DNA of 11,145 nt from the NCBI GenBank assembly GCA_041752395.1, contig JBGSWN010000279.1:1-11145 (forward strand), in the 5' to 3' direction. The notes beneath the pieces were generated by a model. That model had not been told where the DNA came from and did no database searches. It saw nothing but the letters and a program-made list of their open reading frames with translations. Both the position numbers and the translations under genes were made by a program. The stretch comes from UBA6168 sp041752395 (lineage in GTDB: Bacteria; Bacteroidota; Bacteroidia; Chitinophagales; Saprospiraceae). Of the stretch, positions 1 through 7,833 are shown piece by piece; position 1 is the first letter of the stretch, and the number at the start of each line of letters is the position of its first letter.

Positions 1-2592
1 ATCGGTTCATTGCTAATGTTGGCCTTGGCCATTTACCTGCCTTGGAAAGGCGAGGACAAATACATCGGCGCTTTAGGTGCCTTCGCAATAGGTGCATTGT
101 GTATCGCAGCTATTCAGAGTTTGGTGATTACAGGCGTTGCCAATATGTGGAGCTGGATGGAACTTCAAATGGTGAATGGCTTCGGAATGCCGTTCAATTC
201 TGGCTTGATTCCAACTGCTTTGGTGCTCATGGCCATCTTTTTCTTCGGAATGCGGTACGCCTCCCGCAGAGGCAAGGTTGACCAAATCATACTTTGCAGC
301 GTGGCTGCTTTGTACGGTTTCTTTGCTTTTGGTTGGATGAATTTGTTGATTACACCAGTAGTGGCGCTGCTTTTTCATTTTGGCTTGCGCAATGCAGACC
401 GTCACTTATTGCAAGTGCTGATTTTCAGCGCCCTGATGGCCGTCGTTGGATTTTCCACCATCGGTGTCGTACTGGTTCGTGCCAATGTTGACCCACCCGT
501 GAACATGAACAAGCCCAGCGACCCAATCCGGCTGTTGAGCTACGTAAACCGGGAGCAGTACGGGGAGCGTCCGTTGCTTTACGGCACCGATTTCGACGCC
601 GACCCAGTGGATAATGAAATCACCCCTCGCTACGGTCAAGTAGTGAAAATAGTGAATGGCAAAGAAGTGTGCAGTTACGAAGTCACCGACGAAAAGGTGT
701 CCTATAAATTCAAACCAGAAGATAAGCACCTCTTCCCCCGCATGGGTGACGACTCCCAAAATCGCCCTGAAAAATACCGGGCTTGGGTGGACAAACCAAC
801 TGGCCGCATCACTTTTGGCGACAACATGACCTACCTGTTCCGCTACCAGTTTGGCTGGATGTACTGGCGCTATTTTGCTTGGAACTTTATCGGTCGGCAG
901 AACGCAGAGCAGGGCTACTACTCCTGGGATGTGAAAAGTGGCAACTGGGAGAGCGGGATCAAATTCATTGATGAAATGCGGCTTTACAAGGCCCGCAATG
1001 TACCCGATTCCATGAAAATGGACCAGTCCAAAAACCACTATTTCTTCATACCGCTGATTTTTGGATTGCTCGGTTTGTTCTTCCATTTTTACAAAAAACC
1101 AGAGGATGCCATGTCCATCATGGCCATGTTCCTGATAACGGGCCTTGGCATCATCATCTACTCCAACCAACCACCCAACGAGCCCCGTGAGCGGGACTAC
1201 GTACTGGTCGGTTCGTTCATCATTTTCTGTATTTGGATAGGCATGGGCGTACTAGCCGTTTACCATGTCTTGAAAGATAAAATAGGCGGGCTTGGAGCAG
1301 GCGGTTTGGCCACGGTTTTGGCACTTTCTGCACCTTACCTCATGGGCAGCCAAAACTGGGACGACCACAGCCGGGCTGGGCATTACGCCTCCCGTGACTA
1401 TGCTTCCAATTTCTTGAACAGTTGCCAGCCGAACGCCATTATTTTCACCTATGGTGACAATGACACCTACCCGCTTTGGTACGCACAGGAGGTGGAAGGC
1501 ATTCGCACCGACGTGCGGGTGGTGAACCTTTCGCTCATCCAAGTGGATTGGTACATCAATTTGCTGCGTCGCAAAATCAACGATTCGCCACCTATCAAAT
1601 TGACCATTCCCGCCGATGCCTACCGGGGCAAAAAGCGCAATGCCGTTTACTACATTGCCAATCAAGACCAAGGTGAAATGCCAGCACAAAAAGCACTGGA
1701 ATTGACAGGCGAGGACAAGGCTTCGAAAAACAACCGAGTGGACGCCATTTTCCCTTCTGGCAATATTTTCTTGCCAATTGACCTGTCCAAAGCGGGCGAG
1801 CTATTCGGTATAAAACCTGGCGACAGCTTGGCGCTTACTGAAAGGATTCCGCTGAAAATGCCTTTTCACAAAACGGGAAATAAGGACCTTTCCTACCTGA
1901 CAAAAGATGAATTGGCCATATTGGACGTAGTCGCCTCCAACATCAACGACCGCCCTGTTTACTTTGCCGTGACTTGCCGTCCGGACAAGATGCTCGGCCT
2001 TGAAGATTATATGCAATTGGAGGGCTTGGGCTTGCGCATCACCCCCATCAAATCGCAGAGCGAACAAGGGCTGTACGTTTACGGTTATGGTCGGGTGAAC
2101 ACTGATTTGCTTTACGACAATGTGATGAACAAATTCAAGTGGGGCAATTTTGATACCCACCCGACCTTCATTGACCGTAGCTACGGCCCAAGTATCCAAA
2201 GTATGCGGGTGATTATGCTGCGTGGTGCAAGAAGGTTGGCAGACGCAGGCGAAAGGGAAAAAGCAGTCAATCTCATCGAAAAATACCTGCAAGCGTTTCC
2301 AGACTTCAATTTCCCTTACGATTGGAATACGATGCAAATGCTGAACGTAGAAATTGCTGCTGGCGGCTACGAGAAAGCAAAGCCACACTTGGAAAAATTG
2401 GCGGAAGAAACCAAGCAGCAATTGACTTTCCTCAATGGTCTTGACCCAAAGCTTACTGGGAAGGATGGTACTTTTGAGCAGGATTTACAGTTGTTCATGA
2501 ACGTGAAAGAACTGCTGACAAAATCCGTTGAAAGCCAAAAAGACGAGGAATTCAAGAAGAAATTGGATACGATGTTTGAACCGTTTAAATAA
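1..2592 (+). CDS. DUF2723 / GT117-type polytopic membrane glycosyltransferase, 5'-truncated by window
   Basis: The frame is open from base 1, so the true start is upstream; 863 codons are visible up to TAA at 2590-2592. Bacteroidota members of this family are usually about 1000 residues or more, so the N-terminal catalytic loop region is probably missing here. About six hydrophobic segments fall in the first ~155 residues and about four more at ~345-450. Between them lies a polar region (~160-345). A conserved-looking PRERDY motif sits near nt 1180-1200. After the last membrane segment, a soluble domain carries YGDNDTYPLWYAQEVEGIR (from nt 1450), typical of the family. The C-terminus (~nt 2200-2580) is helical and TPR-like. 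The family (PF11028) includes eukaryotic TMEM260, a protein O-mannosyltransferase, so a role in glycosylating exported proteins with a lipid-linked sugar is likely. Donor and target are unknown. The family call is firm; the reaction is inference. Confidence 0.88.
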   Translation: MGSLLMLALAIYLPWKGEDKYIGALGAFAIGALCIAAIQSLVITGVANMWSWMELQMVNGFGMPFNSGLIPTALVLMAIFFFGMRYASRRGKVDQIILCSVAALYGFFAFGWMNLLITPVVALLFHFGLRNADRHLLQVLIFSALMAVVGFSTIGVVLVRANVDPPVNMNKPSDPIRLLSYVNREQYGERPLLYGTDFDADPVDNEITPRYGQVVKIVNGKEVCSYEVTDEKVSYKFKPEDKHLFPRMGDDSQNRPEKYRAWVDKPTGRITFGDNMTYLFRYQFGWMYWRYFAWNFIGRQNAEQGYYSWDVKSGNWESGIKFIDEMRLYKARNVPDSMKMDQSKNHYFFIPLIFGLLGLFFHFYKKPEDAMSIMAMFLITGLGIIIYSNQPPNEPRERDYVLVGSFIIFCIWIGMGVLAVYHVLKDKIGGLGAGGLATVLALSAPYLMGSQNWDDHSRAGHYASRDYASNFLNSCQPNAIIFTYGDNDTYPLWYAQEVEGIRTDVRVVNLSLIQVDWYINLLRRKINDSPPIKLTIPADAYRGKKRNAVYYIANQDQGEMPAQKALELTGEDKASKNNRVDAIFPSGNIFLPIDLSKAGELFGIKPGDSLALTERIPLKMPFHKTGNKDLSYLTKDELAILDVVASNINDRPVYFAVTCRPDKMLGLEDYMQLEGLGLRITPIKSQSEQGLYVYGYGRVNTDLLYDNVMNKFKWGNFDTHPTFIDRSYGPSIQSMRVIMLRGARRLADAGEREKAVNLIEKYLQAFPDFNFPYDWNTMQMLNVEIAAGGYEKAKPHLEKLAEETKQQLTFLNGLDPKLTGKDGTFEQDLQLFMNVKELLTKSVESQKDEEFKKKLDTMFEPFK

Positions 2593-2599
2593 GGTTTTT

Positions 2600-2666
2600 G
2601 GGTGATTGAGCTATTGGGTTATTGAGTTATTATTCAATCACCCAATAACTCAATAACTCAATGACT
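2600..2666. repeat. Inverted octamer-repeat hairpin in the intergenic gap
   Basis: Nearly the whole gap between the GT117 stop and the proline dehydrogenase start is a quasi-palindrome. The left arm (2601-2631) consists of 8-base units of the form RGTNATTG or close variants. The right arm (2636-2666) is the same unit inverted (CAATAACT, CAATAACT, CAATGACT). The arms pair over ~31 positions with four mismatches and two G-T pairs. A shorter alternative is also available: GGGTGATTGA (2600-2609) pairs perfectly with TCAATCACCC (2634-2643). It could act as a transcript end for the upstream gene, but there is no GC-rich stem and no clean T-run. A dispersed intergenic repeat is equally possible. Confidence 0.75.
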
Positions 2667-2677
2667 CCTGACCAAAC

Positions 2678-3928
2678 ATGAAAAAAACGGGGAAGCCAGT
2701 AAAATCCCTTGAGCAACTTGAGAAAATTGCCAAAGCTTTTGGCTCGCCGGGAGGCGAGCCTGCCTTAGATTTCTCCAATACCCAGATTGCTTTTGCCGGA
2801 AAATCCAACGATGAGTTGAAGAAAACGGAGTGGCTGTTCAAGATGATGAACAACCGCCACCTCGTCAATATCGGCTCAAAACTGGGTTTGCTGGGCATCA
2901 AAATTCCGTTGCCGTTTTTTGAGTCAACGGTAAAAAGCACCATTTTCAAACAATTTTGCGGAGGAACGACGCTACTCGAATCACAGCCTGCCATCGAGCA
3001 TTTGCACGAATTGCATGTGGATTCAGTCCTTGATTATGGCGCAGAGGCCAAAGAATCTGAAGAGGATTTCAACCGGACGATGAACGAAAACCTGCGGGCG
3101 ATTGACTTTGGGTCAAAATTGCCGTCCGTTCCGGTCATCAGCACCAAAATCACCGGTTTGGCTCGGTTTGATTTGTTGGAAAAAATCAGCAGCAACCCTG
3201 CACTCACCCCAGAGGAAAAAGGCGAGTTCAAAAATGTACTGAAAAGGATTGACGCCATTTGCCACCACGCCAACGAAGTGGGCATGTCCGTTTTCATTGA
3301 TGCCGAGGAAACCTGGATTCAGCCTGCGATTGACCTGCTCGCCAACCGCATGATGAAGCGCTACAACAAGGAAAAAGTAGTGGTTTTCAATACTTTCCAG
3401 ATGTACCGCACCGACCGCTTGGCCTACATCGCCGAGTCGTTTGACCTCGCAAAACAGCAAGGCTATTTGCTTGGCGCAAAACTCGTGCGAGGCGCCTACA
3501 TGGAAAAAGAGCGCAAACGTGCCGAGGAGATGGGTTACCCCTCCCCCATCCAGCCGAACAAGGCAGCCACAGACCACGACTTCGACCTGGGCATTCAGTT
3601 TTGCATCGAAAACCACGAGCAGATTGCCGTGTGCAACGCCAGCCACAATGCCGATAGCAACCTCCGCATGGCCGCCCTTATCTCGAAGAAAAATTTGCCT
3701 AAAAACCATCCCCACCTACAATTCTGCCAGTTACTGGGCATGAGCGACAATATCACGTTCAACCTTGCCGCCGCTGGCTACAACGTGGCCAAGTACATGG
3801 TGTACGGGCAGGTGAAAGAAGTAATTCCCTACCTAATCCGCCGGACGCAAGAGAACACTTCGATGACAGGAGACTTGAGCCGTGAGCTTACTTTGGTGCT
3901 GAAAGAAGTGAAGCGACGTGGGATTTGA
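2678..3928 (+). CDS. Proline dehydrogenase (monofunctional, FAD-dependent)
   Basis: Oxidises L-proline to delta-1-pyrroline-5-carboxylate with FAD, passing electrons to the quinone pool; first step of proline catabolism. The 416-residue product has the PRODH TIM-barrel signatures: FIDAEE (207-211), KLVRGAYMEKER (268-279), QLLGMSD (351-357) and the C-terminal substrate-binding helix PYLIRRTQEN (384-393), with the Arg pair that binds the proline carboxylate. No P5C dehydrogenase domain follows, so it is not a bifunctional PutA; that enzyme must be elsewhere. I recall relatives starting close to the DFSNTQIAF segment (residues 31-39 here), so residues 1-30 look like an extension. No ATG, GTG or TTG lies in frame between the ATG at 2678 and that segment, so 2678 is retained. 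The extension contains a perfect palindrome (2741-2760). No Shine-Dalgarno is visible. The gene faces the M1 peptidase gene tail to tail. Confidence 0.93.
   Translation: MKKTGKPVKSLEQLEKIAKAFGSPGGEPALDFSNTQIAFAGKSNDELKKTEWLFKMMNNRHLVNIGSKLGLLGIKIPLPFFESTVKSTIFKQFCGGTTLLESQPAIEHLHELHVDSVLDYGAEAKESEEDFNRTMNENLRAIDFGSKLPSVPVISTKITGLARFDLLEKISSNPALTPEEKGEFKNVLKRIDAICHHANEVGMSVFIDAEETWIQPAIDLLANRMMKRYNKEKVVVFNTFQMYRTDRLAYIAESFDLAKQQGYLLGAKLVRGAYMEKERKRAEEMGYPSPIQPNKAATDHDFDLGIQFCIENHEQIAVCNASHNADSNLRMAALISKKNLPKNHPHLQFCQLLGMSDNITFNLAAAGYNVAKYMVYGQVKEVIPYLIRRTQENTSMTGDLSRELTLVLKEVKRRGI
2741..2760. repeat. Perfect palindrome inside the proline dehydrogenase N-terminus
   Basis: GGCTCGCC (2741-2748), loop GGGA, GGCGAGCC (2753-2760): a perfect 8-bp GC-only stem in an otherwise mixed context. 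It is read in frame and encodes GSPGGEP (residues 22-28). It has the look of a short dispersed palindromic element inserted into the coding region just ahead of the conserved enzyme core. No second copy is present in this window, so its dispersed nature is inference. Confidence 0.7.
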
Positions 3929-3980
3929 GGGGATTTGTGGCCTCATTTTCCCGAAATTGGATGAGTCAGGTAAAAACAAG

Positions 3981-4012
3981 AAAGCCCAGCAGGTTGCAAC
4001 TTGCTGGGCTTT
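3981..4012. terminator. Bidirectional intrinsic terminator between convergent genes
   Basis: A 32-base near-perfect palindrome: AAAGCCCAGCA (3981-3991) pairs with TGCTGGGCTTT (4002-4012), and the central GTTGCAAC is itself palindromic; only one position pair fails. It is flanked by an A-rich stretch on the left (T-rich on the minus strand) and by TTT on the right. It lies 52 bp after the proline dehydrogenase stop and 17 bp after the stop of the minus-strand M1 peptidase, so it can end both transcripts. Confidence 0.88.
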
Positions 4013-4029
4013 CCCATTTAAACTTTCGC

Positions 4030-5985
4030 CTATTTTTTCACAAAACTGCGCACCGTCATGCCACCGTTCTGGTCTCTCAGCACCAAGCGGTAAAGCCCAG
4101 ACGACAGGTCGGAAATGTCAATTGAAGCACCACCCCGTTCCATGGAGCCAGCCTTGGCGGTCTGCCCCAATCCATTGACCATGAGCCAGTTAAGCTCGCT
4201 TTCTGGTTTGTTTTTTTCAAAAAACACCTGAATGAAATCCTTCGCTGGGTTGGGGTAAACGAAGATGTCGCCTACGGCAAACACTTCCCCGGTTCCGGTC
4301 AGCTCGCCCTGTTGCACCGTGTTGTTGGCAGAAATTAGCCAGAGGTCGGGGTCGAACTGCACGGACGTGACTTCGAAGGGCATGTTCATGCTGAACAGCT
4401 CGCCGTTCTGGGTATGCTCCAATCGCACGAGCGAGTCTACGCCAGCGCCCTTCAACAGAACAGGTACGGGCATTTCAAAAAAGCCAACCGAAGCGTGGGA
4501 GGTCGTCTGGTTAAGTTGGATATAAACATCGCCAGCACTGCTCTGCTCCCAAGTCACTTGGTAGCTTGGAAAGCCTTGCCCAGTGAACCAGTCCTCGAAA
4601 TACTCGTCCAAATCTTGTCCAGATGCTGCTTCGAGGTGCAATTGCAGGCTGTTGGTGAGGGCGTAGTCGTACTGGCGGTCGTTCAGGTAATTGCGAAGCC
4701 CCAAGAAGAAGTCCTCCTCGCCGAGTTTCCAGCGCAGCATGTGCAGCAGGTACGAACCTTTGTTGTAGCTCAATCGGCTGCTGAAAATGCTGTTGACGCT
4801 CGTGGTGTCCACCACCTTCACCGAGCCGCCGGTCTGCGAGGTGATGCTGTTGATTTTGCTGAGTTTCCAGTCGTACCACTGCGTGACTACCTGCGATGGG
4901 AACCGCTCCCTCGACAAGCCTTCGAGGTAGGTGGCAAAGCCTTCGTTGAGCCAGATGTCCTCCCAACTTCCGCAGGTCACCATGTCACCGAACCACTGGT
5001 GCGCCAACTCGTGCGCCAGCAAGCCCCAGCCGTAGCTCGTTACAAAGCTCATCGTCTGGTGCTCCATGCCGCCGCCCCAACCAAACTCGGCGTGGCCATA
5101 TTTTTCTTCAAAAAATGGATAGCTCACGAAAAGGCTGTCGTAAAACTGCAAGACCTGCACCAGCTTGCCCGTGCCGGACTGTGCGTTTGCAAGATTTTCG
5201 GGGTAAACATAGTTGAGCATGGGCAGGTTCGTGCCGTTGCTAAGCGGCACATTGTCAGTGTATTGCGCAAAATTCGTGACGGCAATGGCCACGAGGTAAG
5301 GCGCAATCGGGTAGCGGTGCTTCCAGTGATAAACCTTGTCCGAACCGACGACGGTCTCCTGCACCAGCAGGCCGTTGCTGGCTACCCGGTAGGCTTCGGG
5401 CGTGGTGACGATGACGTCAATGCTGTCAATCTTGTCGTCGAGGCCATTCTTGCAGGGCCACCAGTCCTGGGCGCCGTAGGGTTCTGAGAGCGTCCAAAGT
5501 GAAGGTATGCCGTTGTGTTCGCTTTGGATGAAGGAGCCAAAACCGCTTGACGGCGGCGCACCGGCGTAGGTAATCGTCAGGCTGTCGAGCGTGCCAGCGG
5601 GCAGCGGGGTGGGCAGTAGCACCGTGAGCAGGTAAGCACCGCTGGCGGTGGAGTTAAGGCTTTGGCCGTGGTAGCTGATGTCGTTGACGGCCATTTGGGT
5701 GGAAAAGTCGAAGTTGATTTCGGCGAAACCGTCCACCAGCGTCTCGAAATAAACTGTCGCCTTGCCATCAATGAAATACTGCGCTGGGTCAATGTACCAC
5801 TCGAAGCGGTAGTATTTCAGGTCGTAGTTGGCTGTCAGCGGGTTGGCCGCCGGGACAGGGTGGAGGAAATGGGCGTGTGCCTCGGCTTCCTTGCAGACGA
5901 TCTTTTCAAGGTCGTCTTCGACATGGTTTTGGGCGAAAAGGCTTGCCGTGAAGGCAAGCATGGAAAGTAAAAGCGTCTTTTTCAT
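4030..5985 (-). CDS. Secreted M1-family metallopeptidase (aminopeptidase N-like) with T9SS sorting domain
   Basis: Zinc exopeptidase expected to remove N-terminal residues from peptides at the cell surface or in the medium. The 651-residue protein starts with a signal peptide (MKKTLLLSMLAFTASLFAQ, cut after about residue 19). The M1 beta-domain follows. The exopeptidase motif is GGGMEHQ (304-310), with His where the classical GxMEN has Asn. The zinc site is HELAH (325-329) with the third ligand E348 in WLNEGFATY, the standard 18-residue spacing. Y407 in SYNKG is the probable transition-state tyrosine. The M1 C-terminal helical domain is absent or short. From residue ~576 (VYPNPAKDF) to the end is a type A T9SS C-terminal sorting domain, so export is via Sec and then the type IX system. 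It is last on the minus strand and ends at the palindromic terminator at 3981-4012. A 187-bp gap with a perfect hairpin separates it from the upstream propeller gene, so it may have its own promoter. Confidence 0.93.
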   Translation of the reverse strand: MKKTLLLSMLAFTASLFAQNHVEDDLEKIVCKEAEAHAHFLHPVPAANPLTANYDLKYYRFEWYIDPAQYFIDGKATVYFETLVDGFAEINFDFSTQMAVNDISYHGQSLNSTASGAYLLTVLLPTPLPAGTLDSLTITYAGAPPSSGFGSFIQSEHNGIPSLWTLSEPYGAQDWWPCKNGLDDKIDSIDVIVTTPEAYRVASNGLLVQETVVGSDKVYHWKHRYPIAPYLVAIAVTNFAQYTDNVPLSNGTNLPMLNYVYPENLANAQSGTGKLVQVLQFYDSLFVSYPFFEEKYGHAEFGWGGGMEHQTMSFVTSYGWGLLAHELAHQWFGDMVTCGSWEDIWLNEGFATYLEGLSRERFPSQVVTQWYDWKLSKINSITSQTGGSVKVVDTTSVNSIFSSRLSYNKGSYLLHMLRWKLGEEDFFLGLRNYLNDRQYDYALTNSLQLHLEAASGQDLDEYFEDWFTGQGFPSYQVTWEQSSAGDVYIQLNQTTSHASVGFFEMPVPVLLKGAGVDSLVRLEHTQNGELFSMNMPFEVTSVQFDPDLWLISANNTVQQGELTGTGEVFAVGDIFVYPNPAKDFIQVFFEKNKPESELNWLMVNGLGQTAKAGSMERGGASIDISDLSSGLYRLVLRDQNGGMTVRSFVKK

Positions 5986-6034
5986 ATTGAATTTGGTTTA
6001 AAAAATTCGGTAGCGTATCAAAAGTGTTTGGCAA

Positions 6035-6067
6035 AGACCAGACAGGTTTTTGAAACCTGTCTGGTCT
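6035..6067. repeat. Perfect 15-bp hairpin between the M1 peptidase and a propeller gene
   Basis: AGACCAGACAGGTTT (6035-6049), loop TTG, AAACCTGTCTGGTCT (6053-6067): fully complementary arms. It lies in the 187-bp gap, 50 bp upstream of the peptidase start and downstream of the propeller stop. As a minus-strand transcript end it lacks a following T-run of note (TTTGCC). Very similar GACC-GACAGGTTT hairpins occur between genes in Bacteroidota as I recall, so a dispersed REP-like element is more likely than a dedicated terminator. Apart from it, the gap 5986-6172 shows no gene. Confidence 0.75.
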
Positions 6068-6172
6068 GTCAGGAATACCGATTTGATCCGCCACCAAAAA
6101 CTTATGCAAATTAACACACAGTGGATTTGGTAGGTCGGTGATTTTCCGCACCCATTGGGCAGATTGTCAAAA

Positions 6173-7750
6173 TCAAAACATCCGCACCAGCTTCTTTTTC
6201 AGCACATGCCCATCTACCCTCAGTAATAAAAAATAGCCGCCAATCGGCAAATCCATCCCTGCAAGGTTTATTTTTTCGAGGTAAATGCCGTAGTCCCGCC
6301 ACTCGTTGTCAATTGGGCGGGCGAGTTCCCGACCCTGCATGTCCGTCACCGTTAGGCTAACAAACGAGCGCTGGTGCAGCTTGAACGAGATACCTGTTTC
6401 CGCCGAGGCGGGATTTGGGTAGGGATTTCCCATGTAAAACAACGGCGATTCCGCTGCTTGATTGATGCCAGAAATCACACTATCCGGTTCTACCAGCGCC
6501 GACCAGATGGAAAGCTCGCCATTGTTCAGCCTAGCCCAAATCGGGCGCACCACGCCGTTGTGGGCAGTCACGTTGGTGTAGTCCCCAAAGAAAAAGCTGC
6601 TGTTCGGCACGAACGGACTTTCGCTCACCCGGAAGTTTTTGAAGGTCTCGCCGCCGTCGGTGGAGACGGCCATGTACACGTCGGTGCGGTCGTCGTCGTA
6701 GCTGCGGCGGTCGTAGAAGACGAACCAGAGCCATCCAGTGGCTTGGTCAACGGTCATCCATGTGAAAAACTGCTGCTTGCCTGCCGGGTCGTCATTCACC
6801 CGCACGGCGGTGCTCCAAGTATTGCCGCCGTCGGTGCTTTTGACGAGCCAAACGTCGGTATCGTCCGTGCCGTTGCGCTGGTCGCTCCAGTTGACGTAAA
6901 TCGTGCCGTGGTTGGCCCCTCCGCTCAGGTCGCAAGTGGTGACGGGCAGCCCGTTCGCCCGGTATATGCCGGGGATGCCGTAGTCCCAGCCGCCGGGTTG
7001 GTCGCTCACGAAAATGTCGTTGGTGAGCCAGGTTGTGCCGCCGTCCGTGGAGCGGTCGAACCATATTTTGCTGCGGTTCGACCAGGCGACGTAAACCTCG
7101 CCGTTCGGCCCGACGCAGGGCACTGCACCCTCGGCGGTGTCGTCGGCGTCAATGCAGTCGCCACTGAGCAGGTTGATTCGCTGGGCAGGTGACCATGTTG
7201 CGCCAGCGTCAAGGCTTTTTGAAAAAAGGATGATGGAACTGTCGGCGGCGTTCGTGGAGCCGTAGCTGTCGAACTGTGTCCAGGTGACGTAGAGGGCGTT
7301 CGTTTCCCGGTCCACGGCTATCCAGTGCTTGTCCTGTGCCTTCGAGCCGTTCAGGCCCATGAAGCTGCCGTCCGACCAAGTGACGCCGCCGTCGGTGCTT
7401 TTTTGGGCAATGATGCGGTCAATCCAACTGCCAGTAGGCGGGTTGGAGAGGTGGAGGTAGAAAAACGCCCCTGCCGTGTCCACCCCGATGACCGGGTCGC
7501 CCCAAATGCCCCAGGGGCAGGAGACTGACGCCTTCGTCCAATTGGCGCCGCTGTCGTGGGAGTAGTAAACATTGTTGAGGTTGGCACCCGCAACCAGCTC
7601 TTGCGTGTTCTTGGGGTTGATGCAAATAGACGGCTCGTTGGGGGAGCCTTCCGTGCTGATCAGGACATTGGGGTGCTGCGCAACGGTGTTTTTTCCGAAG
7701 GACAAAAGTGCCAGCACGGCCAAATGGGTTATACTTTTTTGTAAATTCAT
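6173..7750 (-). CDS. Asp-box (BNR) six-bladed beta-propeller protein with T9SS sorting domain (sialidase-like fold), copy 1
   Basis: Predicted secreted protein, 525 residues from the ATG at 7750. That ATG is preceded by AGGA five bases upstream and starts a clean signal peptide (MNLQKSITHLAVLALLSFG, then NTVAQ). An in-frame ATG at 7768 would add six residues. Six Asp-box motifs (SxDxGxxW/F) lie at about 64, 118, 179, 234, 305 and 363, one per blade. Other repeated landmarks are WGDP, TEGAVP-like DTAEGAVP, VNWSD, FYDRR and FGDYTN. From ~443 (PYPNPASAETGISF) a T9SS sorting domain runs to the end. The fold is that of sialidases and BNR-repeat hydrolases, but I see no F/YRIP motif and cannot place an arginine triad, so enzymatic sialidase activity is not supported; binding or another hydrolysis is possible. 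It is a close paralogue of the gene immediately upstream (62-84 bp gap). Its coding strand is noticeably GC-rich. Confidence 0.85.
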   Translation of the reverse strand: MNLQKSITHLAVLALLSFGKNTVAQHPNVLISTEGSPNEPSICINPKNTQELVAGANLNNVYYSHDSGANWTKASVSCPWGIWGDPVIGVDTAGAFFYLHLSNPPTGSWIDRIIAQKSTDGGVTWSDGSFMGLNGSKAQDKHWIAVDRETNALYVTWTQFDSYGSTNAADSSIILFSKSLDAGATWSPAQRINLLSGDCIDADDTAEGAVPCVGPNGEVYVAWSNRSKIWFDRSTDGGTTWLTNDIFVSDQPGGWDYGIPGIYRANGLPVTTCDLSGGANHGTIYVNWSDQRNGTDDTDVWLVKSTDGGNTWSTAVRVNDDPAGKQQFFTWMTVDQATGWLWFVFYDRRSYDDDRTDVYMAVSTDGGETFKNFRVSESPFVPNSSFFFGDYTNVTAHNGVVRPIWARLNNGELSIWSALVEPDSVISGINQAAESPLFYMGNPYPNPASAETGISFKLHQRSFVSLTVTDMQGRELARPIDNEWRDYGIYLEKINLAGMDLPIGGYFLLLRVDGHVLKKKLVRMF

Positions 7751-7833
7751 ACCAATCCTAAATTTCATCAAAGGTCAATTTTAATCTACATCTTCGGGGT
7801 GAAAACCGCCGCATTTGCAAATGGCATACCATC

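Noticed and set aside
406..1170. 254-codon minus-strand frame opposite the GT117 gene
   Set aside because: Low-complexity, His/Val-rich translation typical of an antisense shadow; the plus-strand frame has family motifs.
1..2592. GT117 gene as dedicated glycosylation enzyme for the nearby T9SS cargoes
   Set aside because: It is on the opposite strand, separated by proline dehydrogenase and a terminator; proximity alone is not evidence.
3918..4178. Short plus-strand frame after proline dehydrogenase
   Set aside because: It spans the palindromic terminator and runs antisense into the M1 sorting domain, with no similarity to known proteins.
4414..5487. 357-codon open frame on the plus strand
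   Set aside because: It is antisense to the M1 peptidase, whose motifs, signal peptide and sorting domain are unmistakable; the frame has no recognisable domain and results from GC-rich codon bias.
6374..7192. 272-codon plus-strand frame opposite propeller copy 1
   Set aside because: Shadow of the Asp-box gene; the translation is rich in Val/Ala/Gly with no domain.
7812..7823. Perfect palindrome CATTTGCAAATG between the two propeller genes
   Set aside because: A 12-base AT-rich palindrome with no loop or T-run; it could be an operator but there is no second site or supporting context.
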